64,000 nt of DNA. It comes from an uncultured Treponema sp. (GTDB lineage Bacteria; Spirochaetota; Spirochaetia; Treponematales; Treponemataceae). Positions 16,491-28,000 of the stretch are shown piece by piece (position 1 is the first letter of the stretch; each line of letters starts with the position of its first letter). The stretch lies in NCBI GenBank assembly GCA_947165895.1, contig CAMVCB010000003.1, positions 248,001 through 312,000 of the forward strand, read 5' to 3'. The notes beneath the pieces were generated by a model that saw only the letters and a program-made list of their open reading frames with translations, was not told where the DNA came from and did no database searches. The position numbers and the translations under genes are program-made.

Positions 16491-17177
16491 TTATTTAAAA
16501 AATGGAAAGCCGGAAGCTAATTTTCCACCAGCTTTATTCCAGCTTGCAGCCTGTTTTGCAGTCTGCTTTTTTGAATCTGCAAGAGAATTAATTGCAGAAA
16601 GAGTCCATTCACCCAGCTGCCCTTCAGTTCCAAAGGAATCAGTTGCGGTAAGACTTTTTGCAAGAAAAACGCGCAGATAATCACGTTCGATAACATTTTC
16701 TGCAAATTTTTCTGCAAGACGGCTAAAGGCGGCCAGAGAAATATCTACGATTTTTGTATTTGCGGCCTCATTCTGATTTTTGATGACAAATCCGGCAGTA
16801 AGCTTTTCCCTTTTCTGCTCAGCCCGGCGAAGAACTTCATCAGACATATAAATAAAAGGACTAATCATAGTGTCGATAGCCGTTGAAATCTCATCACTGC
16901 GGTTATCAACAAATTTTTTAGAAAGATAATCAGCATCAAAATAGAAAACAATGGCATCAATTCCATCCAGCTTTGTTTCGGCCTTAATCAAAAGCGAATG
17001 AGCCGAAATTGCCGAGGATTTATTCCAGGAAGAAGTATAAATTTTATCACTGTAAGAATCTGAATCTGTGCTTGAATCCGATTCAGCCGCAAAAACAGAA
17101 TTTTCGCTTCCCAAAAGCCCCTTTGCAAAATCATAAGCCTCGGGAATATCTTTTCCAATAAGAAGAATTTTTGACAT
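16491..17177 (-). CDS. Conserved-looking protein of unknown function
   Basis: The protein has 228 residues and belongs to no family that I recognise. It begins MSKILLIGKDIPEAYDFAKG, which looks like the first strand and loop of a Rossmann-type fold. A Ser/Asp-rich stretch (DSSTDSDSYSDK) follows, then DAIVFYFDAD, and the C-terminus is Ala/Lys-rich. No catalytic residues stand out. The ATG at 17177 is chosen over an in-frame codon at 17195: a TATAAT box (17189-17184) ends six bases before 17177 and no Shine-Dalgarno sequence exists, so the message is probably leaderless. It is divergent from the Rpn nuclease gene. Confidence 0.7.
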   Translation of the reverse strand: MSKILLIGKDIPEAYDFAKGLLGSENSVFAAESDSSTDSDSYSDKIYTSSWNKSSAISAHSLLIKAETKLDGIDAIVFYFDADYLSKKFVDNRSDEISTAIDTMISPFIYMSDEVLRRAEQKREKLTAGFVIKNQNEAANTKIVDISLAAFSRLAEKFAENVIERDYLRVFLAKSLTATDSFGTEGQLGEWTLSAINSLADSKKQTAKQAASWNKAGGKLASGFPFFK

Positions 17178-17299
17178 GCAGTAATTATACAGCATTTTCC
17201 GGATTTTTTTTATGTTTTTTTCTTAAAACATTGCCGGAATTTGAAGTTCATGGGGATTTTATAGGTGGGGAAAATTTTAAAAATTTGAGAGGTAATAAA

Positions 17300-18160
17300 A
17301 TGGCTTTTTGGAGAAGAAATTACAAGGATTCTGTTTTTACAGATTTATTCGGAAGCGACAGGGACGGCAAGAAAAATTTTCTGGAACTTTACAATGCTCT
17401 TTCCGGCAGCAATTTCCGACTGGAGGAAGTAACGTTGCGGAGAAAGATTATTGATCAGACACTTTACAAAACCTTCAACAACGATGTCAGCTGGGAAATT
17501 AACGGCAAACTGATTGTACTAGTTGAACACCAGTCCACAGTAAACGAAAACATGCCATTCCGCTGTCTGGAATACGTTACGCGAATTTATGAGGGAATAG
17601 TCCCTGTAAAAGTGCGCTATCAGGAAAAGGTTTTTAAGATTCCAAATCCTGATTTTTACGTCGTTTATGTAGGCAAGAAGCAAATACCACTGGAAGAGGA
17701 GCTGAGACTTTCTGATGCCTTTTACGAGAAGGACGGCAGTAAGCTTGAACTTGTCGTTAAAGTCAAAAACTGCTCGGACTACATGAATTTGCCGGTTTAT
17801 AATAATTGTGATATTCTAAAAGAGTATTGCAGATTCCTTGAAATAGTCGAAGAAAACTATAACAAGCACTTTCCAAAGCGTTCATTAAGACATGCAATTG
17901 AACTGGCAAAAGAAGAAGGTATCCTTACCGATTACCTTGACAGGAAAGCGCGGGAGGTAACAAACATGCTTTGTGCAAAATATGATTACAAAACTGACAT
18001 CGCCGTAAAACAGGAAGAAGCCCGCGAAGAAAAAGCTATTGAAAATGCCCTCGTTCTTATTAAAGATTTCAACGCATCCCCAGAACTTGCTGCCGAAAAA
18101 ATGGGTGCTCCCTTAGACAAAGTCCAGGAAGCACTCAAGGCGCAGACATCTCCTGCCTAA
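17300..18160 (+). CDS. Rpn-family PD-(D/E)XK nuclease / putative transposase
   Basis: The protein has 286 residues and appears intact. The N-terminal half has the conserved core of recombination-promoting nucleases: DSVFTDLFGSD near 11, then DVSWEINGKLIVLVEHQST near 60-78, with the Asp and the E-x-Q active-site group, followed by MPFRCLEYVTRIYE. The C-terminal half is a helical tail with a short HTH-like repeat (SPELAAEKMGAPLDKVQEAL). Rpn proteins are DNA endonucleases that promote RecA-independent recombination and occur in many copies in Treponema-type genomes. The ATG at 17300 has GAGAGG upstream. Truncated relatives and a duplicated piece of the giant gene lie immediately downstream. Confidence 0.88.
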   Translation: MAFWRRNYKDSVFTDLFGSDRDGKKNFLELYNALSGSNFRLEEVTLRRKIIDQTLYKTFNNDVSWEINGKLIVLVEHQSTVNENMPFRCLEYVTRIYEGIVPVKVRYQEKVFKIPNPDFYVVYVGKKQIPLEEELRLSDAFYEKDGSKLELVVKVKNCSDYMNLPVYNNCDILKEYCRFLEIVEENYNKHFPKRSLRHAIELAKEEGILTDYLDRKAREVTNMLCAKYDYKTDIAVKQEEAREEKAIENALVLIKDFNASPELAAEKMGAPLDKVQEALKAQTSPA

Positions 18161-18211
18161 TCGCAAGTTGGGTTTCCCTAATGGTCAATTGGGCGCACAA
18201 AGGCGCAAAAT

Positions 18212-18283
18212 CGGCTCCGCCAGTTTTACAACTTTTACAGCACGGTTTGTATCACCGTTTGACATACTATAATAACTGATGTA
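18212..18283 (-). pseudogene. 72-bp copy of a segment of the giant lipoprotein gene
   Basis: Bases 18212-18283 match 19250-19321 in the same orientation at 68 of 72 positions; all four differences lie in the first 28 bases. In the donor the minus strand encodes part of the C-terminal propeller-like region (YISYYSMSNGDTNRAAKV). The copy reads YISYYSMSNGDTNRAVKV and then soon meets a stop. Similarity ends exactly where the PDDEXK_2 fragment starts. This is either a captured fragment or the remnant of a former paralogue. Confidence 0.85.
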
Positions 18284-18634
18284 ATGTACGTCAACGGCGA
18301 TTACCGGGGTGACAATGCTCTTGGCAGGCTGATGCATGATTTTTCAACTCCGGATGCCGACAAAATGTACTTTAATGAGCTTGCTTCAAAAGTAAGATTT
18401 CATAAACAGGACGAGCAAGGGGTAGAAATGGCAAGTAAAATTGTAGAAGAATATGGTGATATACGTGCTGCAGAAGCATTAAAGATTGGAATTCAACAGG
18501 GTGAAGAAAAGAAAGCTATTGAAGATGCCAGAAACTTCTATGTAAACGGAGCTTCTATTGAACTGATTGCGAAATCTTTGAAGATGACAGAAGAGCAGGT
18601 CAAAGAAATTGTGAAAGACGTGGTACATGTATAA
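18284..18634 (+). pseudogene. C-terminal fragment of a PDDEXK_2-family transposase/nuclease
   Basis: The 116-residue frame begins MYVNGDYRGDNALGRLMHDF, the conserved region that follows the nuclease core in PD-(D/E)XK transposase-family proteins, then DADKMYFNELASKVRF and a C-terminal helix rich in Glu/Lys with an HTH-like end. The catalytic N-terminal half is absent; its place is taken by the 72-bp copy of the giant gene. It differs from the intact Rpn protein upstream, so it comes from a second element. It is probably not a working gene, although the ATG and frame are open. Confidence 0.8.
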
Positions 18635-19033
18635 TTTGATGTGATTTCTGAAAAGTACAAAATAATGGTCACACACCAATGCAAGCAGGTGCGTTGCATT
18701 GGGAAATGACTAACGTCATTTCTTTAGAGTCATAAACAGGACGAGCAAGGAGTAGAAATGGCAAGTAAAATTGAAACAGTAGAGAAAATTATAAGTGAAA
18801 AGGCTCAGAACAAGGCCTAGCAAACTTCATATCAATATGTTACTGCATAAAAAGTTTTATACAGTAACATAAGAAATGATATGTTGCCGTATATGAAATG
18901 ATATGTTACTGCATATGATTTCATATATTGACGCATAAAAGAATTTTTGCTGGTGCATATTGATTGATATGCACCAGCAAAATGACAACCCTCTTCCCAG
19001 GCTTTAACAGAGGATGGGAAGGGGGATTTTTTT
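18635..19033. repeat. Gene-free stretch with hairpins, short tandem repeats and transposase debris
   Basis: Two hairpins (18676-18684 with 18694-18702; 18703-18710 with 18715-18722) follow the fragment. Bases 18731-18773 repeat 18401-18443 with one mismatch and open a 29-codon remnant ending at 18820. Two tandem 22-bp AT-rich units lie at 18873-18894 and 18895-18916. A perfect 16-bp hairpin pairs 18945-18960 with 18967-18982. No intact gene is seen. Confidence 0.75.
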
Positions 19034-19035
19034 TT
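18989..19035 (+). terminator. Intrinsic terminator facing the giant gene
   Basis: An 11-bp stem (18989-18999 with 19015-19025, one G-T pair) is followed on the plus strand by nine T at 19027-19035. It would stop transcription coming from the nuclease remnants before it runs antisense into the giant gene. The last T positions overlap the stop codon of that gene. Confidence 0.85.
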
Positions 19036-22000
19036 AGTAAACCTTTACATATTCGATTATACGGTCAGCAAGGTAACTGACATAAACATTACCGGAAGAA
19101 GTAACACCGATATTTACACGATACTGATCTGGTTTTCCATTTGTTGGAACATGGAATACTTCCCAGTTACCGGTAAAGAGTTCTCCATCATCATCAACAC
19201 CAGAAGCATTCGCACTAGTTATTGTAGCGTTACCAGTTACAGGAATAAGCGGCTTCGCAAGTTTTGCAACTTTTGCAGCACGGTTTGTATCACCGTTTGA
19301 CATACTATAATAACTGATGTATGGAACAATACATGATGTGCCGTCAACACTTTCGCCTTCACGGATTGCAAGATCTACATACTGACCAACCTGTTGGTAA
19401 CCGTCTACCGTTACAACTACTGGAGTTGCAGTAACACTAGACATATAAGCATACTTCAAGTCACCGTTACCTGTATCATAATATGCAAAGTGAATACCAC
19501 CTTTACTATCTGTTTTCATAGCAACATACTGTCCTGAAGAATCATTATCAACTGTAACTTCGTGCCATGGCTCTCCTGAGCCAGCAACAGCCTCAGAAAC
19601 TGCACCACCATTAGTAATACCAGTAATAGAAATTGATGAATTGGTTCCAGTCTGCATAGAGCGAACAGTTACCTTATTTGTTTTAGGGTCAACTTCTGCA
19701 TATGCGCCATAATTCTTTGAAAGAAGAAGGTTTAACTGATAAGCAAATTCATGTTCTTTATCACCGCGTTCAGGGAGTGAAGCTGCAATTTCTACAAGTT
19801 GAGAAGTTCCACCATCAACAGAAATATTAAATTGTCCTGAAATACTTGTAGCTTCAAGTGTGTAAACTTCAATATTATTAATATTGCTTGTTCCACCATA
19901 ATTCTTTATTTCATAATGATAATAATTTTTTGAGGACCAACCAGAACTAACCCAATACCTATCCTTATATTCTAGTTCATAATATTCATTGCCAATTTTA
20001 ACATACTTTCCACCTTGATTACCATTAATATCTGTGGCATAGAAGGAAGAATGCGCTGAATTATAAATAAAATTATAAGTATTACCTGTCGCAACATATC
20101 CTTGTCCGGTAGGAATAGAAGTAAATTCCTGATAACCAGAGAAGCTTGCAGCTGGACTTGTATTATACTTCATCTTCAAAGCACCAGAAGTTGAATCATA
20201 CCATGCTACAATAGCGTTTCCATCTTTATCTACACCTACTACTGAATATGGACTGTTTTCATTTGCTCCGGCAATTGCAGTATAACCTTGAGAATATGTA
20301 TCATTTGTATTCACAGCACCTTCAACAAATTGAGAAGCTTTAGAACCAGCTCTGTAAGATACCAAATTAGAAGCAAGCTTTTCATCTGTAGAAATAAAGT
20401 ATCTGAATTTCACAAGCTTTTGTGTTGTATCATAATATGATATATAACCTTTTGTTTCTGAATCATGGCCTCTTACAATAATAGAAGGCCATTGGAAACG
20501 ATTTAAGTTATTTAAGTTTGCACCATTCCAGTTTGAATCTAGAACAAGTAGAGATATATTATCTGAAATCTGGCTATATTCCCAAGAAGGGCCACTTGTG
20601 CCTTTTGTAAGAGCAAATTGTGATGGTCCATTTCCCCAACTTTCTACCGGAGTACCAAGAGTATCACCACAAGCCGAAACTGTAAACGGAGTTCCATCCT
20701 CATTTATAGCTATTGCGTTATCAAAGTAACGGGTATATGAATTACGCAAATTGCTAATTGTTCCAATAGAAGTGTCATCTGCCCCCATCATAATTGAGAA
20801 ATAAGAATCTTTATAACCTGCACTGAAATTTATATCGTTACCATAAATTGCCATATCAAGGTTTCGTTTATCCTCTGTATTAGTTGTCGTATATACATCT
20901 ACAATATGCAATTCTCGGGCATCAGTAAGGATATTGTTATTCCTATTGTTTGGTTCCTGATTATATGCAACTGTTTTTACAGTTCTGTTGTTTAAAGATT
21001 CAACACTTCCTGTCTTTGCAACCAGGCCGGCAGAAGTTGTTGCTGCATTTGTTGTAATAACAAGATTATTTGTTGTTGTTCCTTCAGAATTTGGAGTATA
21101 TTCTTCAGAACCAATCATAACCTTTGAACTTGTTCCATTTAAGTTGAAACCTTCTACCGTAATATTACTTCCTCTGCTTACAGGGTAAATACCAAGAGCA
21201 GAGCGGCTAAGTGTTGTCCAGCTGTTCTGATTTTTACCAACTGAAAGGTCTGTTTTTATTCCGGTAATATACGGAACAACGTCCATCTTGTAAGCAGGCT
21301 TATGTTTATTTACATCTGTCGCAGTTGAAGTTGTATTTTCTTCTCTTCCTGTAGATGGATTGCTTGCGCTGTCGTTTGCTGTAAGAGTAACTACAACATC
21401 ATTTGTGGCAATACCGGTAACCTTTTCCGAATCATATTCAAAAGTCCACATTATTTTGTGGCCTTTATCATCAAAGTATGCACCATCTGTTGTTGAATTA
21501 GAAACTATAAAGTGCCAGCCGTTATCTTTCATTGTTCCCTTAGTCAGTCCTTCAACATCACCTGTCGTATCAGAATCCTTCCAGGTCTTATTCTTATTAT
21601 CATACATAGCAACTGTAGTTGCAGTTGAAAGAACAGTAGATTTTGGAATAGAAATCTGAATATTTGAAAGACGCTTATTATCATAAGCGTAACCACGAAG
21701 TACAATTTTTCCAGAAACTTTAGGATCTGAATCATATTCACCGTCTGTTGCTGTTGAAGAGTAGCCGGTTGCGTTTTTCCAGTCATCTTCCAGTTCAATA
21801 TGACCATTTTTATTGCTGTTCTGGTAAAGACTATTATTGCTGCTTGAAATCCATTTGAACGGGTCAATAACAACATTAGGTTTTATATCATCTGTTACCT
21901 GAACATCAAGCGCAATTTGTACTGTAACATTCTGAGAATCAACAAATTTTTCTGTACCATCTGTATCATCCCAGATTTTGTACTGGAACCAAGTTACTGG

Positions 22001-25000
22001 CTTAGTTCTTGTATTATTTGGAACTTTTGTTCCTTCCGTAAAGAAAGATACAGGCAAATCAATAGTATGTGTATGAGTAGTTACAACATAGTCAGAAGTT
22101 TCATCATAATTATTTTCTATACCATCAGCCCAGTTTTCAACCTGTCCGCTCTTTATTCCGTCTGCACCAGCTGTATCACCTATTGCATACTCATAATGCA
22201 GTTTTCCGTTTCCACCTACCATTTCTACATCAATTGCACTCTTATCTTTAAGGGTCATGAATGCAGAACCTGAAGTTGTATTATCAGAAGAAACTATTAC
22301 TGTACCAGAAACAGCCTTAAGAGCCTTTCTTACATTATCTACTAATTTTGAACCACCCGGGTAATACCTTAATATTTCGTTAACAGTTTCTTCTTCAAAG
22401 CTTTCATTACCATTATAATCCGACTTTACAGCCACACTTGCAATGCGAGGAGCATTATTACAAATCATTCCGGCAATAGTTTCTGCTTTTGAATTTCCTG
22501 CCTTATCATAGTAAACAAAATGAAGTGTAACCGGACCGTCATAAAGGTTTGTTGAATTTATAGTTGCCTGCCATTCATAGTTTCCACCAGTTCCGGTAAG
22601 TCCTTCCTGCATACAGTCGCCATCCTGGTTAACAAGGGTATCTGTTTCAGTAAAGAGATCTGTTCTTCCGGTTTCAATAGATGTATTGTCAATTACCTGA
22701 GCAAGAGCAAAGTATGCTTTTTCTGCAGAAGCCGGAGCAGAATCCAGTGTAATCTTTATCTTTCCATTTTCAGTTACTTTTTCTTTGATTGTGTAAACTG
22801 CACTATTCATCTTACACAATCCGCCTTTTCGCACATTCTTAGAGAAAGCTTCTGGTATAGATGAAACTGTAATAACTTTATCTGAGACAGAATCAACTGA
22901 AACTTCACCCCAATAGAGACCATCACCACCATTCTCAGGATCTGAGTAAGAAATTCCCGTTGAACTTACATCAACATAATTATTTCTATATTTATCAGGC
23001 TCTGTTGTTGCTGAACTAACTTTTGTAATAAGAGGGTCAATAAAATATGTTGTTTTAGTTGTACTATTTGACGCGGCCTTTGCAGCACGTGTAAAATAGA
23101 ATGCAATTCGTTTTACTCCGGATTCTCCAGCTGACTCATTTTCATTTATTGTTCCGTTAAGGGCAAACTGACCATTACTGTTTCTAAAGTTTTTATTTGT
23201 AGACGATATTACTCCATTTGAAGTTCTTGCAACAAAGCTGTTTGGTGCCTTATTATCATAGCGGAGTTTAATAGTCTTTGTTTCGGAAGCCTTTGAACCA
23301 TTATCCTGAATTCTTATAGTAAACTCATTTGTACCAACACTATCGCCGGAAGCTCCTACAGGAATACTGAAATCCCAGTTTTTGGCAGTTGCACCAGCAT
23401 CCATTGCATCTGAACGTTCTGTCAATGTTATATTACCAAGTCCTGTTCGTTCAAATGTATTTGTATTAATTAAATCAATGCCTTCTTCTCCGGCTTCTGT
23501 ATATGTGAATAAGTAAATTCCGGCACCATGTCGGACAGAACCTTCAAGATACCATTCCCCGCTAATCCACATATTCTCTTCATACTGCATTTTCTTAGTC
23601 GGGTCAGCTTTATTAACAAGAATTAAAACATTCTCATCGCTATCACCTGCACTCTTAATCTGAGGTTTATCAGGGTTAATGGTAAAGCTAACTGTTCTAA
23701 GTTCACTTGCTTTATTTGTACTACTCAAAGCATAGGCTTTTACGGCAACTTTTCTGTTTTCATCATCAATTTTACCAAACTCATTTTTTGAGTTAATTGT
23801 ATAATGCCAGCTTGTTGTACCATCAGCTTTTACGGCACGTCCAATTATACTATTACCTGAGTCTTCAACCGTGTAAGCAGAATTCAATGCAGTAAGCTTT
23901 GTTTCCCATCCGCTGTCATTAAATGAAGTTCCGTTATATTCCGGGTCAATTTTCAACCAGACAGAGGCAACTTTTTCAGCCCTGATTTCGGCACTTCCTG
24001 AAATACGAATCATTCCGGCTAGTGTAGTTGCAGTTGAATCAGGATACTCAATAGCAAGATCGGGTTTGTCTGCCTGTGTATAAACAGTAATTTTTCTCTT
24101 ATCTGCAGAAGAATAATTTGAATTTCCAAGCGAATCTACTGCGTAAACCCAGAAATAAAGATCCTTATGAATATCTTCTGTTCCTGTGAAATCAGATGGA
24201 TAAAGAACTTTTAGATATTCATTAAGCTTTTTAACATGATAGAAACCATCATCTGCAAGACCAAGGTCAGTATCATTATCCTTATCAAAAAGAATATTCC
24301 ATCTGCCAGTTCCTGTCACACAGTCTTTTATATTAGTCCAGTCTGTTGATGTCACATCTGGCTTTGTTTCATCCTTTGTAATGGCAAAGTAAAGACCTGG
24401 TATGTTATTAATATCTCTATTATTAATATGTTCATCAGATACAGAACCGCTTGCAGAAACAGACAGGGAACCATACTCATCACTTCCCTCCTGAGGATTT
24501 CGTATATCTACACCTGGAGCTGTATTATCAATCTTAACTGTGTATTCTTTCGGTTCAGAAGAGCTGTCTGCCTGATCTTTAACCATCAAAGACAGTTTGT
24601 TATCACCGCTATTAAGAGTTGATAAATCAAATTTTATGAGACGATAAGTAGGATTTGAGTTTTCTGTTGAAGTAAATGTCGTAGATGAAACTCCATTTAC
24701 AGTTTTATCTTCCCTCTTAATCTGTTCTGTTTCAATTTCCTTAACACCGTTTTCATCCCAGAAATCATACAGAATCCACAAACAACGTGATGAACTTGTT
24801 CCGCCAATATAACCTAATCCGACTGATGTAAGACTTTCCCATCCGGCTGGTTTTGTACTGTTTGTCAGCATTTCAGACAGTTCGCTTTCAGTAACAGTAA
24901 TTGTTGTTGTACTGTCAGAAAGTCTGTAGAAAACATTACGAATTTTAGGCTTTGTTGTGTCTACCTTCAGATAAACTCTGGAATCTGTTGTCTCACCACG

Positions 25001-28000
25001 GATTCCATATTGATTTGGAGTTGTCTGCTTATCATAAATTTTCGGTGTCGTTTGTAAAACCTTTGTTGCAGAAGAAATATATGTTTTAGCAGGATTTTGT
25101 GTATCAACAACCTTGAAATAGAAAACACCATATCCATCTTTTGGAATAGTGTATTGCCAGATGCCACCTTCCAGAAGGTTATTTCCCCAGCCATCATCAC
25201 TAGCTGATGGTTCTTCATCATCTGCATTTTTACGCATTACATAAACTTCGCTGACACCATCATCGTCTGTTACAGTTCCAAATAACAGATTATCCTTTGC
25301 CCAGATACCGGCTGAAGTCATACTTTCAAGAGGAAGGTTCTTGATTGTTATCACCGGTCTGTCTGTATCCTGGTCGACAGTGAAAGATTTTGGAGTAGAG
25401 AAACCAATGTTTCCGGCCTTGTCGGTTGCTTTTACTGTGAAGTAAACCTTGGTCTGGTCTGGAATATATGTTGTACTGTCAGTACCGCCGCTAAGAATAA
25501 GCTTTGCTGTATCGATATCTTTAAATTCGAATGAAGAAGCATGTTTTGTTGTTCCATATTTACGCCAGTCAGTACCAGCATTTGCCGTGGCAGCAGCTGT
25601 AGAATCAATTGAATCAGGCGCTGCTGTCGTACCAGCTTTTGTTGTATAGAACAATTCCAAAGTTCCTGGCTCAGAGGCTCCTGCAGGATCTTCCGTGAGA
25701 TAAGAATCGCTTATTGTACCTTTTAGTGTCTGTTTACCGTTTACAGTTGTATTTTCTGTAAGGTTCAGAGTTACCGCAGGTTTCACAGAATCTACAATTA
25801 CGTTTGCGGCTGTTACTGATTTTTCGTTGCCGGCATTATCTTTTCCGATTGCATAAATTACAACATTGCCTGAAAGTCCTGCAAAATATGATCCAGAAAT
25901 TGTTGCTTTCCATTTGCGGACTGCAAGATTATCTGACGAATTTTTGTTTGTTGTAAGGATATTTGGTTTATCTTTATATGTATCAGAATCAAAATCGACG
26001 TCTGCAGCAGGAACAACAGCCTGCTTTACATCATTTACATAGTAATTTTTTACGACAGTTGAATTTTCTTCCTCTTCCTTAATCTTGAATTCTATCTTAT
26101 TGTCAGTATTTCCAACTTTTACAATAAGAGACTTCAATTCTGAAACTGAATCTGCCGGTACAGTAGTATTCGGCAATACATCTTTTACAGTTCCTGTAAT
26201 TACAATATCACCGTTTCGGAGTTTTGTTGCCTGTGTTCCGGTTGTTGCATTTGTATATGTTGCACTGCTCACAAAGTCACCTGAAACAGGTGGATTTGTA
26301 TCAACATTCAGAGAGAAGTTATTATAGCTGTCTCCCTTATGAGTTGTAGCATCTTCATTAAGAAGTACAAGGTCAACGGCAATGTTTCCTACATTATCCT
26401 CAGCTACAAGAACAAGATAGTTATTCTCTTCATCAAAACCTGTAATAGTCTGATCAAAGTTGGACTTTATTTTTGCCCAGTGCTTTGGATTTCCGTCCTT
26501 ATCTGTGATATAACCTTCTGAAGTCAACTTGCCATCAAGAGTCGAACCTGCGGAAGTTTTCGAAGTATCAGTATAGAAAACGCGTTTTTCTGTTATGCTG
26601 CTATCAGGAGTAATCTTACCTGTGTAAGATGTTTTTATGTCTGATGCAAAATTTTTGTTAGCTTCAACAAGCTCTTTATAAGTTTTACCTTCTACTTTAT
26701 CAAATTCTGCTTTATGCTCTGATTTTTTATAAACTTTGTAGTAGATTGTTTTCAAACCGCTGACATCTGCTGTCCCAAGAACATCACCATCGTCAAAAAG
26801 TCCGCGGATTTCGATATTTTTTGTATTTCCATAAGTTTCTGCAGAATACTTACTGCCGACATTTACATCCAGAGCTGCATCCCAAAGAGAATCTGTTTCC
26901 AAAATATCATCATTATTAGTGTTTCCAATACGGAAGTAGATATCCTTTCCTTTTCCGTCAGCAAGATGTTTACCTCTTGGAGCTTCAGTATCAAATACAA
27001 CAGTAATTTTCTGGTTTAAAGCAATATTTTTGTTACCTGCAAGGTCTGTGAGTTCAACATAAAGAGTTACGCCGCCAGTAAGGGAAACGCTAGCTGTTTC
27101 TTCAACAGCTTTTGTCTTACTCAAATCAATATCAGAGAAAGTCCAGTTTGAAGCGGAACCACTCTTTTTTGAATCAATTGTAATTTCATTTCCAGAGCTG
27201 TCTTTTGCTTTAAGCTCTACAGAATCCAGACCAACATTATCTGTTGCAATACCGTGAAGGGTAAAGGTTTGTGTTATATTGTTTACATAATATTTTTCAC
27301 CAGTTTCCCCTTTATTACCCTTCATGTAAACAGGTTCATCATTTCCTGTGATAGTAAATGTAACATTTTTACGGTCAATTACAGGTTCTTCTGTATCTTT
27401 TAGCATGCTGAATACAGGGGCAATTTTTGACTCATTATCTGCAAAATCTTTTCCGGTTATTACTAAATCAACATTTGTATTATCAGCAAGTACTGGTGTA
27501 AATTCAGCCTTCCAGTATTTAATTGATTTTTTGTCTGTTGTCTTGTTAGCATCTACAAAAATTGTAGAAATTTTATCTTCACTGAGAGTCTCGTCTGATG
27601 AATAATATGTAGTTGTTACAGAGCTTGTAATATCTCTTCCGCCCAAGGAATAGCTAAGTTTCTGAACACCACTCTGCTCATCACTGAAAGCACCGTAAAC
27701 CGTAATTCTCTTGTTTTCTGCCAGATAAATTGTACCACCTGAAGTTTTTCTGCTTCCGCCTTCAACCTGATAGAATTTTGATGTAAGGGTCGGTTTTTCT
27801 GTATCAATATTAAATACAATATAGTCAATTGCCGAATTAGGATCTGTTGAACTTACCTTTGTATTAAACTTGGTGCTGTTTCCAGCCTTATCGATTGCAC
27901 GAATATAAAGTCTGCTTCCTTCTTTTGCGGCTGCATCGTCAAATACTACAGAACCATTATATGTTATAACACCAGCTTCAGTTTTCTTTGTAAGCGGCTG

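Noticed and set aside
18284..18634. Functional transposase gene
   Set aside because: The nuclease core is missing; only the C-terminal region is left and the 5' junction is foreign.
18873..18916. CRISPR array
   Set aside because: Only two adjacent units without spacers and no cas genes.
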